Shown: positions 8,444-16,415 of the stretch, piece by piece
How positions within the stretch are numbered: position 1 is the first letter of the stretch
Layout of the letters: the number at the start of each line of letters is the position of its first letter
Source: Phycisphaeraceae bacterium
Lineage (GTDB): Bacteria; Planctomycetota; Phycisphaerae; Phycisphaerales; UBA1924
Length of the DNA stretch: 64,000 nt
NCBI GenBank assembly: GCA_019636625.1
Contig: JAHBXE010000014.1
Location: 40,588 to 104,587, forward strand
Direction of reading: 5' to 3'
Program-made: the position numbers and the translations under genes
The notes under the pieces: model-generated
Database searches by the model: none
Seen by the model: the letters and a program-made list of their open reading frames with translations, nothing else
Told to the model about the DNA's origin: nothing

Positions 8444-10933
8444 ATGAAGCGACAATGGGGTTACTTGGCAGCGCTGTTGGGCCTTGGGCCGATCCCGAGT
8501 GTTGTGTGGGGGCAATGCAACGGGCGGTGGATCGAGAGCCCGGCAACCGGAATCCCAGGAGTGGGGGGCACTGTGTACGCCATTGCATCATGGGATCCTG
8601 ACGGCGGCGGCCCCCGGGAACCCGTCATCGTTGCAGGCGGTTTTTTTAGGCATGCGGGAAGCGTGCGAGCAAACTCGGTCGCGATTTGGGATGGTGAGCG
8701 GTGGCGAACGATGGGCAACGGTCTTGGTGTCCCGGGTTTCAATGTGTCGGCTCTCGCGGTGTTTGAGGGCGATGTGATTGTCGGAGGCGACTTTACCGAA
8801 GCCGGCGGCGCTCCGGGCAACTTCATTGCGCGTTGGAATGGATTGGAGTGGAGCCCACTTGGAGCAGGCGTCAACGCACGCGTCCGCGCGATAACGGTTC
8901 ACGATGGCAAGCTCTACGCCGGAGGGGACTTCTCGATCGCCGGGACAACGGAGGCAAGCCGCATTGCTTGCTGGGATGGATCGAACTGGAGCCCGCTTTC
9001 GGTCGGCGTGGATGGGCCAGTCCACTCGCTTACGACGCATGAAGGGCAGTTGATCGCGGGAGGCAGCTTTCTTCATGCTGGTGGGACCTCCGCCGCAAGA
9101 ATCGCCGCCTGGAACGGGAGCGGTTGGACCACACTTGGAGCGGGCATCTCAAACGGGGAGGTTCGATCAGTTGCATCGTTTCTCGGCATGCTCTACGCGG
9201 GGGGCTCATTCACGCTGCCTCACAATCGAATCGCACGCTGGAACGGGAGCGAATGGCTGAACTTGCCACCTGGGTTTGCCACCACCACCTCGAGTTCCGT
9301 TGATGCGCTCCACGTCCGTTTCAGCGAGTTGGTAGTCGGGGGGTGGTTCTCCGCCGCAGGCGGAGTTCCTGCCACAAACATCGCAACTTGGGACGGGGAA
9401 ACGTGGCACAATGCCTTCCCCGAGGCAACCTTTTCGCGGGTGTATTCTGTCGCCAGCCATGGCTCGACAGTAGTCGCCGGTCACACGACGATGGGCATCT
9501 CGGCTTGGGAGAATGGTTGGCGTTCTCTTGGTAGCAATTTCAATGATCACATATTTGAATTTACAGTATTTGAGGGCGACCTGATAGCGACGGGGCGGTT
9601 CACACGATATGGCGCAACGACCCTGAATCGGGTGGCCAGATGGAGGGGTGCTCAATGGGAGCCCATGGGAGGGGGATTTGCATCGCCAGCGATTCGCGGA
9701 TTGGCTCTCGCGGAATACAAGGGCTCGTTGATGATCGGCGGGGAGGGCATTCTCCCGCATCGTTGGGATGGTTCCCAGTGGATTGCGCTGGAGGGAACCG
9801 TCGCCAACCCGGTTCGCGCTCTCGTGGCGTTTGAAGAAGAGCTTTTTGCCATTTCGGCGAATCAATCGCCTGGGTTTCCCGGCAACTCGACTGTCGGTCG
9901 ATGGAACGGATTGACGTGGACTCCCGTGCCGACTGTGCCGGATATCTCGCCGCTTGACTTGGTCGTTCATGACGGGTCGCTGTACGCCCTCGGGCACAAT
10001 CTGTTTGGATGGGGAGTGCAGCGATGGTCGGGGTCGGGATGGGAAGCGTTGAACCGCCCCGGCTTTCCGACGCTGCCTGTTGCAGGTTTCTCATGGAACG
10101 GACTCTTGCTTACCGGTTCGAACGGAGGCGCCGTCCATCAATGGAATGGAACAAGCTGGTCGCTCATGTCGGGGACCACGGGATTGAGCGACGGGCCCTT
10201 CGAGTTCGCCCAGCTCGGGGACACGCTGTTCGGCGGTGGCCTGAACGGCATCATGCGTCGCGAAGGAAATAGTTGGGTTGGCCACGATGTTCCCCAGGGA
10301 GTAGCCCATGTGTCCGCGCTCGCAGTGCTTCATGGAGAGCTGGTGATTGGTGGCGAGACTTTTGTCCATTCACAGCCGCGCTCTCGTTGGGGTCGCTGGT
10401 CGTCTAACGGAGTTCCGTGGATTGCTCGCCAACCGACAAATGTGAGTGTTGAGGAGGGGGGAGAGGTTCAGCTCACCGCGCTTCCGGCTCCCGGCTATGA
10501 CTTTGACGGACCGTTGAGCTTCTCTTGGCGTCGAAACGGGGTTCCGATCCAGAACGGACCCGGGGGCGCATCCGCCGGGGGAGGTTTGGTGTCAGGCGCC
10601 ACCGGTTCGATCATTGAATCTCAAGAGGCCTTTCTTTCCATTCTCAGTGTTTCTGCGGCGGACGCAGGAACATACGAGGTGGTCATTTCCAATGCTTGCG
10701 GCTCCGCAACCAGCGTTGGCGCCGTCGTCGTGATCGCCCCACCCGTGTGTTACGCCAACTGTGACGGCAGCACCGGCCTTCCGAAACTCACGGCCAACGA
10801 CTTCATTTGTTTCATCAACAAGTTCGCCGAGAACGATCCTTACGCCAACTGCGACGGATCAACAGGGTCCCCTGTCTTAACCGCAAACGATTTCCAGTGC
10901 TTCATCAATGCGTTCGCCAACGGATGTCCCTGA
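8444..10933 (+). CDS. Secreted propeller-repeat protein with Ig-like and GC-type dockerin domains
   Basis: The ATG at 8444 has GGAGAG six bases before it; an upstream TTG is not needed. The 829-residue product has a signal peptide (MKRQWGYLAALLGLGPIPSVVWGQC). A long series of roughly 50-residue repeats follows, with the core IARWNGxxWxPLGxG...VYxGxLxAGGxF. An Ig-like segment (about 660-770, LSFSWRRNGVPIQNGPGG ... ADAGTYEVVISNACG) comes next. The end is a GC-type dockerin made of two copies of YANCDGSTGxPxLTANDFxCF. The Asp/Asn-rich loops would bind Ca2+, and the paired Cys residues could form disulfides. It is a paralogue of the 16416 gene, which is also 829 residues but lacks the dockerin. 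Probably cell-surface or matrix-bound; no enzymatic motif is seen. Confidence 0.88.
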   Translation: MKRQWGYLAALLGLGPIPSVVWGQCNGRWIESPATGIPGVGGTVYAIASWDPDGGGPREPVIVAGGFFRHAGSVRANSVAIWDGERWRTMGNGLGVPGFNVSALAVFEGDVIVGGDFTEAGGAPGNFIARWNGLEWSPLGAGVNARVRAITVHDGKLYAGGDFSIAGTTEASRIACWDGSNWSPLSVGVDGPVHSLTTHEGQLIAGGSFLHAGGTSAARIAAWNGSGWTTLGAGISNGEVRSVASFLGMLYAGGSFTLPHNRIARWNGSEWLNLPPGFATTTSSSVDALHVRFSELVVGGWFSAAGGVPATNIATWDGETWHNAFPEATFSRVYSVASHGSTVVAGHTTMGISAWENGWRSLGSNFNDHIFEFTVFEGDLIATGRFTRYGATTLNRVARWRGAQWEPMGGGFASPAIRGLALAEYKGSLMIGGEGILPHRWDGSQWIALEGTVANPVRALVAFEEELFAISANQSPGFPGNSTVGRWNGLTWTPVPTVPDISPLDLVVHDGSLYALGHNLFGWGVQRWSGSGWEALNRPGFPTLPVAGFSWNGLLLTGSNGGAVHQWNGTSWSLMSGTTGLSDGPFEFAQLGDTLFGGGLNGIMRREGNSWVGHDVPQGVAHVSALAVLHGELVIGGETFVHSQPRSRWGRWSSNGVPWIARQPTNVSVEEGGEVQLTALPAPGYDFDGPLSFSWRRNGVPIQNGPGGASAGGGLVSGATGSIIESQEAFLSILSVSAADAGTYEVVISNACGSATSVGAVVVIAPPVCYANCDGSTGLPKLTANDFICFINKFAENDPYANCDGSTGSPVLTANDFQCFINAFANGCP

Positions 10934-10950
10934 TTCATCACCCGGCACCT

Positions 10951-13413
10951 TCACTCCGGCAACCGCTTCCGCCACCTTTCGGCTTCAACGAGGTTTCCCC
11001 TCTGCTCGTGGAACGTCGAGATCATCGCCGCGAGCTCGGCGCGGGCGGCTGGCTGGGTCGGTGTTTGGGAGGGGAGGAGATCCCAGGCGCGTTGAAGTGC
11101 GGCCGCGGCCATCTCCGTTCGGCTCTGCGCGATGTGGATTTCGGCGAGTTCCTTCGCGAGGTATGACGCCTGGAGCGAGGGCGGCAGACTCTCGCGTTCG
11201 ACCATGCCGCGGCAGAGGGATTCGGCCTCATCGAGGCGGCCGAGCAAGCGAAGTTGGCGTACGGCGCGCCAGCGGGGTTCCAAGGTCAAAATGTGAGTTT
11301 CGCCCGACGCCTGCTCGCTGATCGAGTGGGCCTTGCGGTAGATCTCGAGCGCTTCTTCGTGTCGGTTGACGCTGCCGAGACGGTTGCCGAGCGCCAGCAG
11401 ATTGGTCGCTTGGCGGTGCTCGGGCTTGGGGTAGATGGCTTCATCCATTGAAATGGACTTGCGGTAGAAGCGCACGGCCTCCTCGGTCTGACCGGCGGCC
11501 CACAGGATGCTGCCGAAGTCGTTGTAGGCGTTGGACAGGTCGGCGTTTCCCTTCGGAGATAGTTTCTCCTGGATCTCCACTGTGCGGCGGCCTCGTGCGA
11601 CCGCCTCTTCGTGCTGTCCGGCGCGAGAGAGAAGGATGGCGAGGTTCTTGGACACAATCGACGCATCCCGTGAATCCGGTCCCATCACCTTGTCGTAGAG
11701 CGTGATGGCTTCGCGGTAGCACTCGGCCGCCTCCTCCGTTCGGTTGAGCCAGCGAAGGCTTATGCCGTGGCTGCCGAGCGCCTGGGCAAGGGAGAGTTCG
11801 TTGCCGGCCCGGCGGAACGCTTCGACAGCGCGGCGGAGGTTCTGTTCCGCGCCAACGTTATCGCCGTGCAGTCGAAGCGCCCGGCCGAGAAGATAGATAA
11901 CAGCGGGAAGCTCCTTGGATTGATCGCCGCCCTCGGCCTCGAAGATCTCGGACGCAACTTTCAGGTGCGTCACAGCCTGGTCGAAACGACCGATCTCGAG
12001 GTAGGTGTCGCCGATGGTCCATCGGAGCGTGGCCTCGACGAGGGGATCGAGTTCGGGGTTTCGCTTCGCCGGGTCGGGAAAGTGATGCTCGGCGGCAAAG
12101 TCGATCGCCTGGCGGATGGTGGTGTCGGCGGAACCGCCGGTGCCGGCGCCGGAGACGGCAAAGGTCCTCCGCATCAGGTTGGCCATCTGCTCTTGCCGCG
12201 CCGCTTCGATGCGGGCCTGCCGCTCCGCCGCGAGGGATGCATCGAGGGCAACTTGCTCACGCTCGAGCGCGGCTTGGGTGGCGGCTCGATCATCCTCGGC
12301 CCGCTGCTGCGCTGCCCTCGCTCGCGCGGCAGCGGCGAGGCTGATAACCGTGGCGCCGAGCATGGCGGCGGCGATCAGCGCGACGCCCGCGGCGGCAAAG
12401 CGGTATCGAACGACGGCTTTCCGGAGGCGGTAGGTCGTGCTGAGCGGGGCGGCCTCGACGGGTGCGCCGCTGAGAAGGGCGCGGACGTCGCGCGCGAGGG
12501 CCTCGACGGTCTGGTAGCGGCGTTCGGGCTCGGGGCTGGTGGCCTTACCGACAATCCAGTCGCACTCGCGGGGCAGCGCCCGGACACGCGAGGGGGTGGG
12601 GATGGTGGGCCAGGCGCTGGGGGTTGGCAGGTCCCTTGCGGTGAAAGCGTCCCGGCCTGTCAGCGCGCGGAAGAGGACGAGGCCGAGGGAATAGACGTCG
12701 CTCCGCACATCCGCGGCGGATGCGCCCTGGCGGTAACGTTCGGGCGCGGCGTAGCCGGGCGTGCCCATGAAACCTGTGGCGGCGGTCATGGGCCCCGCGG
12801 ACTCGTCGATCACCTTGGCGATGCCGAAGTCGAGGACCTTGGCCTGCCCGCTCGCGTTGACGAGGATGTTGCCGGGCTTGAGGTCGCGGTGGATGACCGC
12901 TCGCTGGTGGGCGTGGGCGACGCCCTCGCAGGCGGAAGCAAAGGCCCGGAGGACCACGGGGAGGGCCGCGGGAATCTCCTTCCACCGCGCGTCCGACCAT
13001 ATATCTATGGGTTCTCCCTCGACCAGTTCCATGATCAGCACGGTGTGACCGTCGACCACTTCGGCGGCGTGGACCGTGACGACGTTGGGGTGCGAGAGGC
13101 GAGTGACGGCCTCGACTTCCCGCTCAAAGCGGCGGCGGAGCGAATCGCTGGCGGCGAGGCTGATCCCCGCGATGCGCTTGAGCGCGATGAGGCGGCCTGT
13201 GCCGGGCTGGACGGCGCGGTAGACCTCGCCCTGTCCGCCGCGCCCGATTTCGGCGAGGATTTCGTAGGGCCCGAGGCGTGCGTGGGCGTTGGAGGCGTGG
13301 GCGCTGCGGAGGCGGTTGGTCCACGTATCGGTGCCGAAGCCGAAGAGTCGGTCGAGTTCCGGGTCCAGCGGGGCGGCGGCCGGTCCCTCGGGCTCATTCG
13401 GAGGGCCGTTCAT
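10951..13413 (-). CDS. Membrane Ser/Thr protein kinase with TPR sensor/output region
   Basis: The 820-residue product has a Hanks-type kinase domain at about 50-315: glycine loop EIGRGGQGEV, ATP-binding Lys79, catalytic HRDLKPGN (175-182), DFG (195-197) and the activation segment GTPGYAAPE. A single membrane helix at about 340-362 follows, then an Ala/Arg-rich coiled coil (about 362-410) and a long TPR array to the C-terminus. Its start overlaps the upstream ECF sigma gene by 20 bases, so the two are translated together. Kinase-TPR proteins next to ECF sigma factors are a known planctomycete arrangement in which the kinase is thought to control the sigma factor. The gene converges on the 8444 gene with a 17-base gap. 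Confidence 0.93.
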   Translation of the reverse strand: MNGPPNEPEGPAAAPLDPELDRLFGFGTDTWTNRLRSAHASNAHARLGPYEILAEIGRGGQGEVYRAVQPGTGRLIALKRIAGISLAASDSLRRRFEREVEAVTRLSHPNVVTVHAAEVVDGHTVLIMELVEGEPIDIWSDARWKEIPAALPVVLRAFASACEGVAHAHQRAVIHRDLKPGNILVNASGQAKVLDFGIAKVIDESAGPMTAATGFMGTPGYAAPERYRQGASAADVRSDVYSLGLVLFRALTGRDAFTARDLPTPSAWPTIPTPSRVRALPRECDWIVGKATSPEPERRYQTVEALARDVRALLSGAPVEAAPLSTTYRLRKAVVRYRFAAAGVALIAAAMLGATVISLAAAARARAAQQRAEDDRAATQAALEREQVALDASLAAERQARIEAARQEQMANLMRRTFAVSGAGTGGSADTTIRQAIDFAAEHHFPDPAKRNPELDPLVEATLRWTIGDTYLEIGRFDQAVTHLKVASEIFEAEGGDQSKELPAVIYLLGRALRLHGDNVGAEQNLRRAVEAFRRAGNELSLAQALGSHGISLRWLNRTEEAAECYREAITLYDKVMGPDSRDASIVSKNLAILLSRAGQHEEAVARGRRTVEIQEKLSPKGNADLSNAYNDFGSILWAAGQTEEAVRFYRKSISMDEAIYPKPEHRQATNLLALGNRLGSVNRHEEALEIYRKAHSISEQASGETHILTLEPRWRAVRQLRLLGRLDEAESLCRGMVERESLPPSLQASYLAKELAEIHIAQSRTEMAAAALQRAWDLLPSQTPTQPAARAELAAMISTFHEQRGNLVEAERWRKRLPE

Positions 13414-14026
13414 GCGGATCCTCTTCGTCTCGGAGCTGTTCGGCGATCAGTTCGCGGAGGCGGTCGCGGAGTCGCTGCTGGGCCTTGTGGACGGCGGCTT
13501 CGTTCATCGCCAGATCCTCCGCGATGGTCTTGACGGAGCGTCCTGCGAGCGTGGCATCGAGGATCGCCGCGGCACGATTCTCGGCGGTCACGCGGTAGCG
13601 TTCCACGGCGAGGCGGTAGTGGTGCTCGACCCATTCGCGCTCGAAGGCCCTCTCCGCTTCGGGGTCGGCGTTCGCACTTGCGGCGATCCGGGTTGTCTCC
13701 AGGGATACCGGATGAGCGTGGTTGTCCTGACGAAGGAAGAAGTCAGAAAGTCCGGATCGTGTGCAGCGGAAGAGATAGGCGCGGAAGCCGCCCTTGGAAG
13801 CGTCGTATTCAAAGGCACGAAGGCCGGTGACGAGCTTGGTCAGCACGATTTGTGCGGTGTCCTCGGCGTCGGCCACCTGCAGGCCCCGGGAACGCAGGAA
13901 TCGGACGATGAGCGTGCGGTAGCGACGGTCGAACTCGTGCCAGGCTTGTTCATCCGCGGGATCGCGCAGACGGCCGAGGAGGGTGACCGAAGTCGTCGGG
14001 GGCTGGCTGGGCCGCGAGACAGACAT
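13394..14026 (-). CDS. ECF-family RNA polymerase sigma factor
   Basis: The 210-residue product has a sigma-2 region at about 20-100 (AWHEFDRRYRTLIVRFLRSRGL, then DAEDTAQIVLTKL) and a sigma-4 helix-turn-helix at about 140-200 (LAGRSVKTIAEDLAMNEAAVHKAQQRLRDRL). There is no long C-terminal extension. It overlaps the downstream kinase gene and no anti-sigma factor is visible, which fits an ECF class regulated by phosphorylation. It is divergent from the collagen-like gene with a 93-base gap, which makes that operon the obvious candidate target. No Shine-Dalgarno is seen; an extended -10 (TGTGATAAT) ends eight bases before the ATG. Confidence 0.92.
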   Translation of the reverse strand: MSVSRPSQPPTTSVTLLGRLRDPADEQAWHEFDRRYRTLIVRFLRSRGLQVADAEDTAQIVLTKLVTGLRAFEYDASKGGFRAYLFRCTRSGLSDFFLRQDNHAHPVSLETTRIAASANADPEAERAFEREWVEHHYRLAVERYRVTAENRAAAILDATLAGRSVKTIAEDLAMNEAAVHKAQQRLRDRLRELIAEQLRDEEDPHERPSE

Positions 14027-14034
14027 GAAAGTAG

Positions 14035-14040
14035 ATTATC
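14035..14040 (-). promoter_or_regulatory. Candidate extended -10 of the ECF sigma gene
   Basis: GATAAT, preceded by TGT on the minus strand (TG-x extension), ends eight bases before the ATG at 14026. This would give a leaderless or nearly leaderless transcript. Confidence 0.45.
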
Positions 14041-14119
14041 ACAAATTCACACGGCGGAGAAGTCAGGTTAGCGAGGGACGGGCGGTAGTCCTGTGGTCAC
14101 ACCTCCACAGGAGCAGACC

Positions 14120-16387
14120 ATGAGCCGCTTGAACCCTCGCGTATTGGCCTTCCATTCGACCCGTCGGCGCTGGAACGGCCTGTGGCGGATCGCGGCCTTG
14201 GTCACGCTGGCCTCGGCGACCAACCCGGCGGCGGCCCAGACACCGATGGGAACGGCATTTACCTACCAGGGCCAGTTGAAGGCGTCGGGCCTGCCTGCGG
14301 GCGGTGACTTCGACATGCGGTTCCGCATCATGGACGCGGCGGCGGGCGGGAACCAGGTCGGCCCGACGTTGACGGCCCTGAATGTGAACATTCTGCAAGG
14401 GCTTTTCACGGTGGACTTGGACTTCGGGCCGGATGTGTTCACGGGCGACCAGCGTTGGCTGGAGATTTCTGTGAAGCGGACAAACGCCAATCAAGCGTAC
14501 AGCACACTTTCGCCGCGGCAGCCGGTGCTGGTGGCGCCGTATGCGCTGTACGCGATGAGGGCGAAGTTTGCGGAGAACGCGCCGCCGGGGGCGCAGGGTC
14601 CGACGGGACCGGCCGGGCCTCAGGGTCCGATCGGTGCCGCTGGGCCGACGGGTCCGATCGGTCCCCAAGGTGCGGTTGGACCGCAGGGACCGCAGGGTGA
14701 CACGGGCCCACAGGGACCGCAAGGGAATCAGGGCGAAGTCGGACCTCATGGACCGCAGGGCGATGTGGGCCCGATGGGCCCGCAAGGGATTCAGGGTGAA
14801 GTCGGACCGCAGGGACCGCAGGGTGAAGTCGGACCCCAGGGTCCGCAGGGCGATGTGGGCCCGATGGGACCGCAAGGGATTCAGGGTGAAGTCGGACCCC
14901 AAGGTCCGCAAGGTGAAGTCGGGCCTCAGGGGCCGCAGGGTGAAGTCGGACCACAGGGACCACAGGGCGATGTGGGCCCGCAAGGTCCGCAAGGTGAGGT
15001 CGGGCCTCAGGGGCCGCAGGGTGAAGTCGGTCCGCAGGGGCCGCAGGGTGAAGTCGGTCCGCAGGGACCGCAGGGTGAAGTCGGACCTCAGGGGCCGCAG
15101 GGAGACGTTGGCCCGATGGGACCGCAAGGGATTCAGGGCGAAGTGGGTCCGCAAGGGCCCCAGGGCGAGGTCGGGCCTCAAGGACCCCAGGGCGAAGTCG
15201 GACCGCAGGGCGAGGTCGGGCCTCAGGGGCCGCAAGGCGATGTCGGGCCGCAAGGACCACAGGGTGAAGTCGGCCCACAAGGACCGCAGGGTGACGTCGG
15301 ACCTCAGGGGCCGCAGGGCGAAGTTGGTCTCCAAGGTCCGCAAGGCGAAGTGGGTCCGCAAGGACCCCAAGGTGATGTCGGGCCGCAAGGACCACAGGGC
15401 GATGTCGGGCCGCAGGGACCGCAGGGCGAAGTCGGGCCTCAGGGGCCGCAAGGCGATGTCGGGCCTCAAGGACCCCAGGGCGAAGTCGGGCCTCAGGGGC
15501 CGCAAGGTGAAGTGGGCCCGATGGGACCGCAAGGGATTCAGGGTGAAGTCGGACCGCAGGGACCGCAAGGCGATGTTGGCCCACAAGGACCGCAGGGTGA
15601 AGTCGGGCCTCAGGGACCCCAAGGCGACGTCGGACCGCAAGGACCCCAGGGCGAAGTCGGGCCTCAGGGTCCTCAGGGCGATGTGGGCCCGATGGGACCG
15701 CAAGGGATTCAGGGCGAGGTGGGGCCGACGGGTCCGACGGGGCCTGTGGGCGAGGCGACGGGCGGGGATGTCGTGGGGACGTTCCCCGAGTTGTACCTGG
15801 CCAGTGGCAGCGTCGATGCGGCGAAGATCGCGGACCGGGTTCGGCATGTGATGATCCCGTCGTCCATGTTCACGTTTGACAACGCGGGCGTGAGTTTCGG
15901 AAACTCCGCCGCGGCGGCGCAGTCGTCGGGTCGATCGCACTTCGTGGTCGGCGGCGTGTTCAGGGACTGCTGCCAGGATGTAGCGACGACGATCTTCGTG
16001 GTTCCGTCGGACTACGTGCCGGGGCAGGCGTTGCCGAACCTGACGTTGTACTACGCGGTCAACGGAACAGGCAACACCAAGGTTCACCTGGCGGTGTCGG
16101 CGCGGCCGGCGGCGGACTTCACATCGAATGCGGTGCCAAACGTGTTTCGGGCGATGATCCGGCAGAATGCCGCGGGAGCTGGGCAGTACGAGGCGCCGTC
16201 CCCGGCGACGGGAGCCCTGACGCAAGTGACGGTGCCCTTGACGAACGGGACGCCGGCACTGGTGTTCAGTCCGGGAGACGCGATTGTCGTGAGCGTCACG
16301 CGGAACGGTTCATCGACGACTTTCGACCCGAACACGGGAGACGTTGTGTTCCACGGCATCGGGTTTGACTACATCGCGGACCAGTGA
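14120..16387 (+). CDS. Secreted collagen-like protein
   Basis: The ATG at 14120 has CAGGAG six bases upstream. The 755-residue product has four parts: a long signal region (about 1-45, ending NPAAAQ); an N-terminal domain (about 45-150, [20 protein letters not shown] ... [16 protein letters not shown]) of a type common in planctomycete surface proteins; an almost uninterrupted Gly-X-Y tract at about 155-547; and a C-terminal domain of about 205 residues ending in a beta-rich segment ([20 protein letters not shown]). The Gly-X-Y triplets are nearly all GPQ, GEV and GDV, with five GPMGPQGIQ blocks. Bacterial collagen-like proteins form triple helices without hydroxyproline and act as stalks or fibres. 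First gene of a probable three-gene operon (gaps 28 and 67 bases), divergent from the ECF sigma gene. Confidence 0.92.
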   Translation: MSRLNPRVLAFHSTRRRWNGLWRIAALVTLASATNPAAAQTPMGTAFTYQGQLKASGLPAGGDFDMRFRIMDAAAGGNQVGPTLTALNVNILQGLFTVDLDFGPDVFTGDQRWLEISVKRTNANQAYSTLSPRQPVLVAPYALYAMRAKFAENAPPGAQGPTGPAGPQGPIGAAGPTGPIGPQGAVGPQGPQGDTGPQGPQGNQGEVGPHGPQGDVGPMGPQGIQGEVGPQGPQGEVGPQGPQGDVGPMGPQGIQGEVGPQGPQGEVGPQGPQGEVGPQGPQGDVGPQGPQGEVGPQGPQGEVGPQGPQGEVGPQGPQGEVGPQGPQGDVGPMGPQGIQGEVGPQGPQGEVGPQGPQGEVGPQGEVGPQGPQGDVGPQGPQGEVGPQGPQGDVGPQGPQGEVGLQGPQGEVGPQGPQGDVGPQGPQGDVGPQGPQGEVGPQGPQGDVGPQGPQGEVGPQGPQGEVGPMGPQGIQGEVGPQGPQGDVGPQGPQGEVGPQGPQGDVGPQGPQGEVGPQGPQGDVGPMGPQGIQGEVGPTGPTGPVGEATGGDVVGTFPELYLASGSVDAAKIADRVRHVMIPSSMFTFDNAGVSFGNSAAAAQSSGRSHFVVGGVFRDCCQDVATTIFVVPSDYVPGQALPNLTLYYAVNGTGNTKVHLAVSARPAADFTSNAVPNVFRAMIRQNAAGAGQYEAPSPATGALTQVTVPLTNGTPALVFSPGDAIVVSVTRNGSSTTFDPNTGDVVFHGIGFDYIADQ
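14584..15759 (+). repeat. Minisatellite-like 27-base repeat encoding Gly-X-Y collagen tract
   Basis: The nominal unit is 27 bases (GPQGPQGEV or GPQGPQGDV), repeated about 40 times with only synonymous or Glu/Asp changes. Longer blocks with GPMGPQGIQ recur five times. One short unit (GPQGEV near 15200) looks like an in-frame deletion. Every irregularity keeps the reading frame and the Gly period. Confidence 0.9.
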
Positions 16388-16415
16388 TCATCCACTCGAA
16401 TATCGGAGCGTTGTC

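Noticed and set aside
11767..13533. A 588-codon plus-strand frame opposite the first kinase.
   Set aside because: Kinase motifs on the minus strand are complete; this frame is antisense noise.
14584..15759. CRISPR-like spacing of repeats.
   Set aside because: The repeat is coding, has no unique spacers, and every unit keeps the Gly-X-Y frame.
14063..16225. A 720-codon minus-strand frame opposite the collagen-like gene.
   Set aside because: It is the reverse image of the Gly-X-Y repeat (endless [12 protein letters not shown]) and has no independent features.
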